Counted from the first letter of the stretch, positions 1 through 6,042 are shown. The stretch is 6,042 bases of DNA from a bacterium (GCA_021106915.1 JAIOTH010000117.1:1-6042), one strand, 5' to 3'. Numbers and translations: made by a program. Notes: generated from the sequence alone by a model not told the origin.

Positions 1-1361
1 ATTTTAGAAGCAGGAGATATTTTTGTTGGAGAATCCTTTTTTTTCTCTTCATTTTTTTCTTGGGCAACTATTTCATCTTCTATAACCCCGCTCCATTTTA
101 ATATTTTTGCTTCCACTACATCTCTTTGAGAAGTATATCTTTCTCGAGAAACGCGAATTACTTTAGCAGTTGTCTCATCACTACTTTCTGGAATAGGGAC
201 TGGTTCTAAAGTGAGAGCTTGGAAAGGATTAGAAGCGATACCATCAATCATTAATTTAATATAAATTTTATATTTAGCTAAATTAACTAAATCTTCTTGA
301 GTAACAAAGGGTAAAAATTCTTTTTCTAAAAATTCGGCATCAGCAGCTCCAATTCTAAAAGTTATCAGAGTACCTACATTACCAAAAATAGCAGCTGCTA
401 CAGATTCCTCAAGTTGTTCTATATATTGATGGGCTACTACTAAATTTAAACGATATTTTCGGGCTTCAGATAGTATATTAGTAAATGATTCAGTGGCAAA
501 ATTTTGAAATTCATCTACATAAAGGTAAAAATCCTCCCGATTTTCTTCGGGTATATCAACTCTACTCATAATTGCTAATTGAATCTTAGTAATAATCATT
601 GCCCCTAAAAGAGCGGCATTATCTTCACCAATTCTTCCTTTGGATAGATTTAAAAGTAATATTTTATGATTATCTACTATATCTCGCATATCAATAGAAG
701 ACTTTACTTGTCCAACAATATTTCTAATCAAAGGTGTTGATAAAAATCTACCAACTTTATTTTGAATCGGAGCAATTGCTTCTGCTTGAAATTTTTGAGG
801 ATATTTTTCATACTCATTAACCCAAAAAGATTTAATTACTGGGTCACTAATGTGTTTAACTACTTTTTGACGATATTCTTTATCAACCAACATTCTCATA
901 ATTCCTAATAAAGTTGAGCCAGGATATTCTAATAAGGCAATAATGGCATTATTTAATAAATATTCTAAACGAGGCCCCCAAGAATCTGCCCAAATTTTCT
1001 TAAAAATACCTAAAAGACCAGAAGCAATTAAATGTCTCTTGCTTTCTTCAACACTTTCCAAAACATTAAAAGCAACTGGATGTTCAAAATCAGCTGGATT
1101 AATGTAAACCACATCATTAATTCTATCAGGAGGAATAAAATTGATAACTTTTTCTACTAAGTCACCATGAGGATCCACTAGAGCTATTCCATCTCCATTG
1201 ATAATATTTTGAATTACCATATTTTCAATAATAGTGGTTTTACCCATTCCAGTTTTACCAATGACATACATATGACGACGACGATCATCTTTTCTAATTC
1301 CAAATTTTTTATATTCTCCGCGGTAATCAGTTTTAGCTAAGAGAGTTATATCTTGAGCCAT
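1..1361 (-). CDS. VirB4/VirD4 (TraG/HerA-like) ATPase, 3' end beyond window
   Basis: Reading from ATG at 1361, the frame stays open for 453 codons to the left edge with no stop, so the C-terminus is missing. Residues 34-43 (IGKTGMGKTT) form a Walker A loop, followed by DPHGDL at 63-68, the conserved stretch AIAPIQNKVGRFLS at 195-208, a Walker B LYVDEFQNF at 280-288 (D283, E284), and ARKYRLNLVVAHQ at 300-312. These are hallmarks of the type IV secretion/conjugation motor ATPases (DUF87, TraG/VirD4, HerA superfamily), which form hexamers that move DNA or protein across a membrane. There is no transmembrane segment, so the motor is probably held at the membrane by the protein encoded just upstream, 28 bases away. 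From about residue 428 the sequence becomes K/E-rich and likely disordered. No Shine-Dalgarno motif precedes the start, but the next in-frame Met (31) would cut into the strand leading to Walker A. The family is secure; the substrate is unknown. Confidence 0.88.
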   Translation of the reverse strand, partial: MAQDITLLAKTDYRGEYKKFGIRKDDRRRHMYVIGKTGMGKTTIIENMVIQNIINGDGIALVDPHGDLVEKVINFIPPDRINDVVYINPADFEHPVAFNVLESVEESKRHLIASGLLGIFKKIWADSWGPRLEYLLNNAIIALLEYPGSTLLGIMRMLVDKEYRQKVVKHISDPVIKSFWVNEYEKYPQKFQAEAIAPIQNKVGRFLSTPLIRNIVGQVKSSIDMRDIVDNHKILLLNLSKGRIGEDNAALLGAMIITKIQLAIMSRVDIPEENREDFYLYVDEFQNFATESFTNILSEARKYRLNLVVAHQYIEQLEESVAAAIFGNVGTLITFRIGAADAEFLEKEFLPFVTQEDLVNLAKYKIYIKLMIDGIASNPFQALTLEPVPIPESSDETTAKVIRVSRERYTSQRDVVEAKILKWSGVIEDEIVAQEKNEEKKKDSPTKISPASK

Positions 1362-1389
1362 ATTTTTGTATCTTATTTTTAATTTTTTA

Positions 1390-2976
1390 CTAGTTCGCAA
1401 ATGGTAAATTAGTAGGTGGTTCTAAGCTACTACTAGTATTATTTTTTTCTTTGTCAGAATTAGGTAAATTTTGAGGGGAAGTTTCATTTTTCTTTTTTTT
1501 CTCTGTTTCAAACTCATCTTTAAATTTTTTCTTTTCTTTTTTATTTTTAGCAAATAAAGATTCAAATTGTTTATTGTCAATATTTAAATCTATCACTTCT
1601 TCTTTTTTTAATTTTTGATCAATTTCATCATTTGTAATAATTGGTTTATTTTCCGAGTTATTATTCGAAAATTTAGATTCCATCATATTTTCCAAAGGTA
1701 AGGACGTAGGAGGTTCAGTAGTTTTAGTTTCTGCTTTCTTAATTAACGGGGCCTTAACATTCATATCTGGAAAATGATAAATAGTTGCCAATTCTTCAGT
1801 AGAAAGAGTAAAAGAAGGAGCATCAAAGGGATTACGAGTAGTATATCTTTGTAAAAAAGTTTTAACTTTATGTCTCTCCCTAGTTTTCATGAAAACATAG
1901 TCCGGATCACTAGTTTTTTGAGAACTAAGTATGTTAGAGGCGTTAAATTGTTTGAAGGCTCCTAATAAAGCAAATCTACCCTTAGATATATTAAATTTGT
2001 CTTTAGGAGCAACGTAACAAGTTTTAAGCATTGTTTCATAATGCAATTTATTGAGCTTATTTTCCACATCAGAAATTTCATTTCTTTCTCCAGGAGTGAG
2101 CATATGTAATTCTGTGCCTTTTTCTTGAGTTTCTTCTACGTCACCCCATAATTTATAAATTGTTTCACTACCGAAATCAACTCCTTTCATGGCGGTATTA
2201 GTTAATTTATCAGAGAATGTTTCTTTGGAAGGTACTTCTCGACCCATCATTTTAGTAATATATTTTGTAGCTCCCTCAATAATAGGATCATTATTTATTG
2301 GTTTGGCTAGAATTAGAATTCCAATAAATTCACCAGGACCTATTTTGCTCATTATTTCTAAAAGAGAAGCTAGAGGATCAACAAAAGTTTGACTAAGACC
2401 ATGTTCAAAGTTAGGATGAGTTTTAATTTGGAAAAAATCATCTTTTTCAAAATAAAATTCCATACCTAAGGCTTCGTATTTGGATTCTTTCTGATTGGCG
2501 TCTAAGGGGATAATAGACATATAGTCTTCTACTTCTGTGATTTGAGCATCTGGATAATGAGCATAAATACTGGATTTTAAAGTATCGGCATAATATCCTG
2601 GAGATCTAACTAAAAATTGAATATAGCCTTCAATGCTAACTATTTCTAAGCTAATTGATAATTGTAAAGATCCCTTAATATATCTATCCCAAGCCGTACG
2701 CCCATGTTTAATACCGTGAATAGTATTGAATAATTCTTCAATAGCTTTAATATTTTGTTCATTATCACTAGGAACATCAATAGCATATAAAATATAGTCA
2801 TTATTTTGAACAAAGGCTCTTTTTTTATAATAAAACCAAGTAAAATAAGCTGTCCAAACAAAAATAACTAGCATCATTAGCCAGCCACCTTTTAAAAATA
2901 TAAGCCATATTGAGCCCCAAATTCCAAGTTTTGAAAATTGTTCTACGACATTATAAAAGTCTATATAAAATTCCAT
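1390..2976 (-). CDS. Membrane-anchored partner of the downstream VirB4/TraG-like ATPase
   Basis: This 528-residue protein begins with a hydrophobic region (about 16-50, strongest at 31-50) followed by KKR, consistent with a membrane anchor and the rest in the cytoplasm. Residues about 60-400 form a soluble domain with SISLEIVS...IQFLVRSP (106-126), SSIYAHYPDAQITEVEDY (135-152), a GPGEF loop (213-217) and a closing STEELATIYHFP (392-403). As I recall, these patterns also occur in the N-terminal half of single-chain VirB4/HerA-like proteins, just before the ATPase domain. Here the ATPase is the next gene, so this looks like a split arrangement in which the two products form one membrane motor. 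Residues 431-516 are K/E/N-rich and probably disordered. A PPTSLP motif at 422-427 recurs as PPTNLP at 520-525, four residues before the end. The ATG at 2976 directly precedes the hydrophobic segment; the leader is A-rich with no Shine-Dalgarno. The stop is TAG. The ATPase-partner role is inferred from pattern and position. Confidence 0.8.
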   Translation of the reverse strand: MEFYIDFYNVVEQFSKLGIWGSIWLIFLKGGWLMMLVIFVWTAYFTWFYYKKRAFVQNNDYILYAIDVPSDNEQNIKAIEELFNTIHGIKHGRTAWDRYIKGSLQLSISLEIVSIEGYIQFLVRSPGYYADTLKSSIYAHYPDAQITEVEDYMSIIPLDANQKESKYEALGMEFYFEKDDFFQIKTHPNFEHGLSQTFVDPLASLLEIMSKIGPGEFIGILILAKPINNDPIIEGATKYITKMMGREVPSKETFSDKLTNTAMKGVDFGSETIYKLWGDVEETQEKGTELHMLTPGERNEISDVENKLNKLHYETMLKTCYVAPKDKFNISKGRFALLGAFKQFNASNILSSQKTSDPDYVFMKTRERHKVKTFLQRYTTRNPFDAPSFTLSTEELATIYHFPDMNVKAPLIKKAETKTTEPPTSLPLENMMESKFSNNNSENKPIITNDEIDQKLKKEEVIDLNIDNKQFESLFAKNKKEKKKFKDEFETEKKKKNETSPQNLPNSDKEKNNTSSSLEPPTNLPFAN

Positions 2977-2992
2977 GTTATTTTTGTTTTTG

Positions 2993-3007
2993 TCGAGCCG
3001 AGCTCGA
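2993..3007. repeat. Short GC-rich palindrome in the leader of the 528-residue gene
   Basis: A perfect 6-bp inverted repeat (TCGAGC / GCTCGA) with a 3-base loop stands out in very AT-rich surroundings, 16 bases before the ATG at 2976. It is flanked directly on both sides by the same hexamer (TTTTTG on the plus strand, 2987-2992 and 3008-3013). In the minus-strand transcript it is followed by CAAAAAC rather than a U run, so it is not a terminator for that strand. It may be a small dispersed palindrome or a leader hairpin affecting translation. Confidence 0.6.
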
Positions 3008-3032
3008 TTTTTGTTTTTTTAAAAGTTGATAA

Positions 3033-3067
3033 AATTAAATAGCGTTATTTTTTAACACTATTTAATT
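3033..3067 (-). terminator. Terminator-like hairpin after the sigma4/HARE gene
   Basis: The 10-base arms AATTAAATAG (3033-3042) and CTATTTAATT (3058-3067) are perfect inverted repeats. They continue inward after one position with GTTA/TAAC around a 5-base loop. The single non-Watson-Crick position (C3043 with A3057) becomes a G-U pair in minus-strand RNA, giving 15 continuous pairs in that strand only. The 3' arm runs into UU UUAUC, a weak U tail. It lies 45 bases past the stop of the regulator gene. The stem is AT-rich, so termination strength is uncertain. Its outer arm overlaps the -10 box of the next promoter, so an operator role is the alternative. Confidence 0.5.
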
Positions 3068-3073
3068 ATATCA
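3065..3073 (-). promoter_or_regulatory. Extended -10 promoter for the 528-residue protein/ATPase unit
   Basis: On the minus strand the sequence TGATATAAT gives a perfect TATAAT (3070 to 3065) preceded by the TGn extension that can replace a good -35 box. At 17-base spacing the -35 position (3088-3093) reads AAATAA, a poor match. Expected transcription start is near 3058, giving a leader of about 80 bases before the ATG at 2976. It would drive this gene and the ATPase behind it. In such AT-rich DNA a TATAAT can arise by chance, but its place between genes and the TG extension support it. Confidence 0.5.
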
Positions 3074-3112
3074 CAAAATTAGTTTTTTTATTTTGTTTTT
3101 ATTTACAGAGGT

Positions 3113-4246
3113 TTATTTTTTTGCTTTCTTTTTTTGATTACAAAAATATTGACCGTCTTTATTTTTTTGAATATTTGAATTATTAATGATTGCTAAATTA
3201 ATAGTACTCTTTTTTACTAATTTTTTTTGGCTAACTTTTTCAATTAGTTCATCTTTTTTCATAGGTCCTTCTTTTTTTAAGATTTTTTCTACTACATCGG
3301 AAACTTTTCCAGCTTCATAATTCCATTTTTTCAAACCATAAATTCCTCGACCAACTAAAATATATTTATCATCTAAAATTAATTCATTGTGAATAGTTGC
3401 TGGATGAGCAACTTTTTTGTCAAAGTTCATTTTATTAATTTCCTCAGTAATTTCTCTAAAATGAAGTGGATAGCCTAAATTTTTCATAACTAAATAAATT
3501 TTATCACTCATTCTTTTAGGAACAATTGATTTCCAATTAATTAAGCCTAATTCGCCAAGTGGATTTTCTTTAATTTTTTTACTTGGTTCAAGGTAGTTTA
3601 ATAAAATTTCTTCATTTAAAGAATTATTACTAAAATTTATTTCTGGTTCTTGATCATAATTTTTCCATAGTTTATTTTTATGAATGGGTTGATCTTTTTT
3701 TTCAAATAATTGAATAATAATATTAATAGCATCTTGAAATTCATTCCAATCATGATTCTTTTTTCTTAGAATAGGATAAAAATCATTATCCTCTTTACGA
3801 GTTTCATATTTTTCGTCTAAAATTTTATCTACTAAAAATTTGATAGTATTATAACTTTCTTTATTTTCTTCTTTATTTTTTTGTTCACTCAGAATTTTTT
3901 TAATTAAAGTGTCTTCTCCTAGTGCTCCTAGATATTTATCTAAAGTTTGATCAATCATTTTATCTAATAAGTGAATAGCATCTAATTTTTCAGAAATATT
4001 TTTAATTTTTTTAATCGCTAAATTTTCAATTTGACGAACTCTTTCTCGAGTAATACTATGACTTTTTCCAATACTTTCTAGGGTATGTTTGGGATTATTC
4101 TTCAAGCTATATCTTTTAGTAATAACTTCTTTTTCACGATCATTCAAAAATTTTAATAATTCTGATACGATTTTTTTAGGATCAAAATTAGAAGCAATTG
4201 AGTTAATAGCTTGTTTAGTTTTTGAATTTGTGTTCTTATTATCCAT
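3113..4246 (-). CDS. DNA-binding regulator: sigma-70 region 4 domain plus HARE-HTH winged helix
   Basis: This 377-residue, lysine-rich protein starts with a sigma-70 region 4 domain at about 28-85: LNDREKEVITKRY, then LESIGKSHSITRERVRQIENLAIKKIK, whose recognition helix (about 67-82) closely matches the -35-binding helix of housekeeping sigma factors. Residues about 90-240 are a helical, charged linker ending in NPLGELGLINW (228-238). Residues about 244-308 resemble a HARE-HTH domain (KIYLVMKNLGYPLHFREI, later HPATIHNELI, ending GRGIYGLKKW), the fold shared with the delta subunit of Firmicutes RNA polymerase. A second winged helix may follow at 312-370. Sigma regions 2 and 3 are absent, so it cannot melt a -10 element by itself; a regulator or RNA polymerase accessory factor is more likely. 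It is probably a single-gene transcript, with its own consensus promoter in front and a hairpin behind. Start ATG at 4246 lies about 24 bases after the predicted transcription start and lacks a Shine-Dalgarno motif. I know no gene symbol for it. Confidence 0.82.
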   Translation of the reverse strand: MDNKNTNSKTKQAINSIASNFDPKKIVSELLKFLNDREKEVITKRYSLKNNPKHTLESIGKSHSITRERVRQIENLAIKKIKNISEKLDAIHLLDKMIDQTLDKYLGALGEDTLIKKILSEQKNKEENKESYNTIKFLVDKILDEKYETRKEDNDFYPILRKKNHDWNEFQDAINIIIQLFEKKDQPIHKNKLWKNYDQEPEINFSNNSLNEEILLNYLEPSKKIKENPLGELGLINWKSIVPKRMSDKIYLVMKNLGYPLHFREITEEINKMNFDKKVAHPATIHNELILDDKYILVGRGIYGLKKWNYEAGKVSDVVEKILKKEGPMKKDELIEKVSQKKLVKKSTINLAIINNSNIQKNKDGQYFCNQKKKAKK

Positions 4247-4276
4247 AAGATTTAATATAAAAAATTAATTTATAAA

Positions 4277-4305
4277 ATTATATCATATATGAAAAAAATT
4301 GTCAA
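4277..4305 (-). promoter_or_regulatory. Consensus sigma-70 promoter for the sigma4/HARE gene
   Basis: On the minus strand TTGACA (4305 to 4300) and TATAAT (4282 to 4277) are both exact consensus hexamers separated by exactly 17 bases, and TGA immediately before TATAAT supplies an extended -10. The expected start near 4270 leaves a short leader of about 24 bases before the ATG at 4246. Such a complete match is rare and predicts strong constitutive activity unless repressed. It lies between the secF terminator and the gene, which supports its assignment. Confidence 0.85.
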
Positions 4306-4336
4306 ATATTTTAGACTTTAAAATTTAAATAATACC

Positions 4337-4382
4337 AAAAAAACCGCCATTTATTGCTTAAATGCTCTAAAATGACGATTTT
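4337..4382 (-). terminator. Rho-independent terminator of secDF
   Basis: The arms at 4370-4381 and 4341-4352 pair over 12 positions in minus-strand RNA. Two of the pairs are G-U (bases 4347/4375 and 4344/4378); in plus-strand RNA these would be C/A mismatches, so the hairpin is built for minus-strand transcription. The 3' arm ends in UUU and continues with UUUU before GG. It lies 28 bases past the secF stop. The loop is long (17 bases). An outer imperfect inverted repeat (4313-4326 with 4393-4406) could extend the structure. Confidence 0.75.
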
Positions 4383-4409
4383 GTAAAAGTGTAAAGTTTT
4401 AAGTCTTTT

Positions 4410-5462
4410 TTATCTTTTGTATTTTAGACGATACCAAAACATGAGAGCTGGAGAAGCTACAAAAATAGAAGAATAAGTTCCAAAAATTACACCTAAGATT
4501 AGTGCTAGGATGAAAAATCTAATACTATCACCACCAAAAATAAAAACAGAAGCTAAAACTATTAGAGTAGTAAAAGAAGTATTTAAAGAACGAGTAATGG
4601 TTTCGTTGATACTTAGATTTAATAAATCTTTAAAAGTTAAATCAGTTCTTTTATGTAAATTTTCTCGGATTCGGTCAAAGGTGACAATAGTATCATTAAC
4701 CGAGTAACCTAAAATAGTTAATAGAGCGGTAATGAAAAAAGAGTCTATTTCTATATTCAACGTATAACCCAAAACACTAAAGATTCCTAAAATAATTATT
4801 ACGTCGTGAAATAGAGCGATAATTGCTGAAAGTCCATATTTCCAAGACTCAACTGGTTTAGAAACTTTTCGAAAAGTGTAAGCAATATATAAAACAATAG
4901 CAATTAAAACAATTAAAATAGCCCATAAAGATTTTTCTTTTAACTCTTGACCAATAACTGGACCAATAGCATCAAATTTTTTTTCTTCAACCATCTTAAT
5001 ATCTTGATTTATCCCCTCCACCTTTTCTGAGGTGTGGGGATTTATAACTTTAGTTTCGATTTTTACATCTTCTATATTATCTCCGGCAATTTCTATATTT
5101 TTATTTTCTATATTTTTTTCATCCTCATTTACTTCTTTTGGGGGAGTAAATTTTTTATTTAAGGCAGATAAAATTTCTTGATGTTTTTCTTCACTAATAG
5201 CCGGCATTCTAATAATATAACCATTTTCACCGATAGGTTGAATTTTAATTTGCTCTATTTCTAGACTATTGATTATTTCTCTGACCTCGTCTATATTTGG
5301 TTTAGTGATGTCTTTAAATTCAATATTCATCATGGAACCACCAGTAAAATCAATACCTAAATTTAAACCAAAAATAGATAAGGAAATTATACTGGCTATT
5401 ACCAATAAAGAAGATATTGTTAGCCAAATTTTATTTTTACCAATTACTTTTAATTTATACAT
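4410..5462 (-). CDS. secF: Protein translocase subunit SecF
   Basis: SecF pairs with SecD as a proton-driven RND-family accessory of SecYEG that helps pull exported proteins across the membrane. A first membrane helix (about 11-33) is followed by the SecF signature GLNLGIDFTGGS (32-43) and an extracytoplasmic domain. The remaining helices carry ALFHDVIIILGI (216-227), LGYSVNDTIVTFDRIREN (251-268), RSLNTSFTTL (291-300) and ALILGVIFGTYSSIFVASP (320-338), all typical of the family. At 350 residues it is longer than the usual roughly 300. The excess is an acidic, low-complexity insertion at about 105-160, just before FDAIGPVIGQEL (163-174). ATG at 5462 places the membrane helix correctly; no Shine-Dalgarno motif is seen. 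It follows secD by 53 bases and shares its transcript, ending at the hairpin 4337-4382. The identity is secure. Confidence 0.96.
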   Translation of the reverse strand: MYKLKVIGKNKIWLTISSLLVIASIISLSIFGLNLGIDFTGGSMMNIEFKDITKPNIDEVREIINSLEIEQIKIQPIGENGYIIRMPAISEEKHQEILSALNKKFTPPKEVNEDEKNIENKNIEIAGDNIEDVKIETKVINPHTSEKVEGINQDIKMVEEKKFDAIGPVIGQELKEKSLWAILIVLIAIVLYIAYTFRKVSKPVESWKYGLSAIIALFHDVIIILGIFSVLGYTLNIEIDSFFITALLTILGYSVNDTIVTFDRIRENLHKRTDLTFKDLLNLSINETITRSLNTSFTTLIVLASVFIFGGDSIRFFILALILGVIFGTYSSIFVASPALMFWYRLKYKR

Positions 5463-5486
5463 GTGTTTAGTTCGTAGTTATTAATT

Positions 5487-5510
5487 TGCTTGTCTGTCGA
5501 CAGGCAGGTA
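5487..5510. repeat. Near-palindromic 24-base element between secD and secF
   Basis: Twelve-base arms, TGCTTGTCTGTC and GACAGGCAGGTA, meet at a central TCGA. Nine of the twelve pairs are Watson-Crick; the other three are G-U in plus-strand RNA but C/A mismatches in minus-strand RNA. On the plus strand it is followed by GTTTTTT, like a terminator facing away from all genes here. It fills nearly half of the 53-base secD-secF gap. The symmetrical, GC-richer form suggests a dispersed intergenic palindrome (inference) rather than an ordinary part of the operon. Confidence 0.6.
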
Positions 5511-5515
5511 GTTTT

Positions 5516-6042
5516 TTATTTAGAGTTTATATCTCCTCGACTTTGCTTAGGATTTACACCAAAAAGCCAAAGAAATTTATTCATTTTTCTTTTAGCTATC
5601 AATTCTAAAAGATTTTTGGTAATTACAATAGCTGAAAACATAGAAACTAATATTCCGATTCCTAGAGTAATAGCAAAACCTTTAATCATACTAGCTCCGA
5701 AATAAGTTAAAATAATGCAAGTAATTAAAGAAGAAAAATTTGAATCTCTGATTGATGGCCATGCTCGACGAAAACCTTCTTTAACAGCTACGCTCAAATC
5801 TTGATTATCTTTTAATTCTTCTCTAGTCCTTTCAAAAATTAAAACATTAGCATCAACAGCTATTCCAATTGATAGTATAAAACCAGCTATACCAGATAAA
5901 GTTAATGTCACTGGCCATAATTCAAAAATTGATATAATTATTAAAGCATAGATGATCAAGGCCATTGTAGCTAGTAAACCTGGTAAACGGTAATAAATTA
6001 TCATAAATAAAGCCAAAATAATTAAACCAATTAAACCAGCTT
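5516..6042 (-). CDS. secD: Protein translocase subunit SecD, C-terminal part
   Basis: The frame is open through the right edge (first visible residues AGLIGLIILALF), so only the last 174 complete codons of a protein normally well over 400 residues are present. The TTG at 6016 lies inside a membrane helix and is not the start. The visible part holds the C-terminal membrane helices of the RND-type channel: YYRLPGLLA, then GIAVDANVLIFERTREEL (from about 5866 down), which carries the conserved Asp of the SecD helix involved in proton coupling, EGFRRAWPSIRDSNFSSLIT, and KGFAITLGIGILVSMFSAIV. It forms the SecDF complex with the product of secF, the next gene 53 bases downstream. The P1 head domain, promoter and start lie outside. 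The stop is TAA at 5516-5518. The identity is secure. Confidence 0.95.
   Translation of the reverse strand, partial: AGLIGLIILALFMIIYYRLPGLLATMALIIYALIIISIFELWPVTLTLSGIAGFILSIGIAVDANVLIFERTREELKDNQDLSVAVKEGFRRAWPSIRDSNFSSLITCIILTYFGASMIKGFAITLGIGILVSMFSAIVITKNLLELIAKRKMNKFLWLFGVNPKQSRGDINSK

Noticed and set aside
2189..2392. Open frame on the plus strand, 67 codons
   Set aside because: It lies entirely opposite the 528-residue protein gene, has no recognisable product and is explained as an antisense shadow.
2646..2861. Second minus-strand frame, 71 codons, within the 528-residue gene
   Set aside because: It is out of frame inside a gene with continuous domain-like sequence; no frameshift is needed.
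2993..3007. Hairpin as a terminator on the minus strand
   Set aside because: It is followed by A/C-rich sequence in that direction, not a U tract, and lies within a leader just before a start codon.
4510..4707. Open frame on the plus strand opposite secF
   Set aside because: It is the antisense of conserved SecF membrane helices, with no support of its own.
5269..5705. Two plus-strand open frames opposite secF and secD
   Set aside because: Both are antisense to conserved SecF and SecD motifs; the second would also start inside the palindromic gap without a promoter.
6014..6016. TTG as a possible start for a short SecD-like protein
   Set aside because: The same frame continues upstream to the window edge with membrane-helix sequence, so SecD is simply cut by the window.
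1..6042. Recoded UGA (as in some Patescibacteria lineages)
   Set aside because: No in-frame TGA occurs in any of the five genes, and glycine positions in conserved motifs use GGN codons.

Overview
The window is AT-rich (roughly 30% GC by eye), densely coded, and every supported gene lies on the minus strand, so transcription runs from the right edge to the left. I see five genes: the 3' part of secD, complete secF, a DNA-binding protein with a sigma-70 region 4 domain and a HARE-type winged helix, a membrane-anchored protein of 528 residues, and a VirB4/VirD4-like ATPase whose C-terminus runs off the left edge. No tRNA, rRNA, CRISPR array or insertion sequence is visible. Short A-rich leaders without Shine-Dalgarno motifs, the sigma4+HARE protein and the paired anchor/ATPase genes remind me of Candidate Phyla Radiation (Patescibacteria, Parcubacteria-like) genomes. 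This placement is inferred from gene content and composition, not shown by a marker gene. There are no in-frame UGA codons, so nothing points to UGA recoding; the visible stops are TAA and TAG.

Right part (4410-6042): secD and secF are adjacent and separate, 53 bases apart, with a near-palindromic GC-richer element between them. Together they encode the SecDF accessory complex of the Sec translocon, which uses the proton motive force to assist protein export. A GU-containing hairpin with a U tail (4337-4382) ends this transcript.

Middle (3113-4305): a consensus promoter (TTGACA, 17 bases, TATAAT with an extended -10 TG) drives the sigma4/HARE gene. That protein lacks sigma region 2 and so looks like a transcription regulator or RNA polymerase accessory factor rather than a complete sigma factor.

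Left part (1-3112): an extended -10 promoter overlaps a terminator-like hairpin in the 136-base gap after the regulator. It precedes a two-gene unit, the 528-residue membrane protein and the ATPase, 28 bases apart. They look like the two halves of a VirB4/TraG-like membrane motor (membrane and N-terminal domain in one protein, motor domain in the other). Their substrate (DNA or protein) cannot be read from this window.
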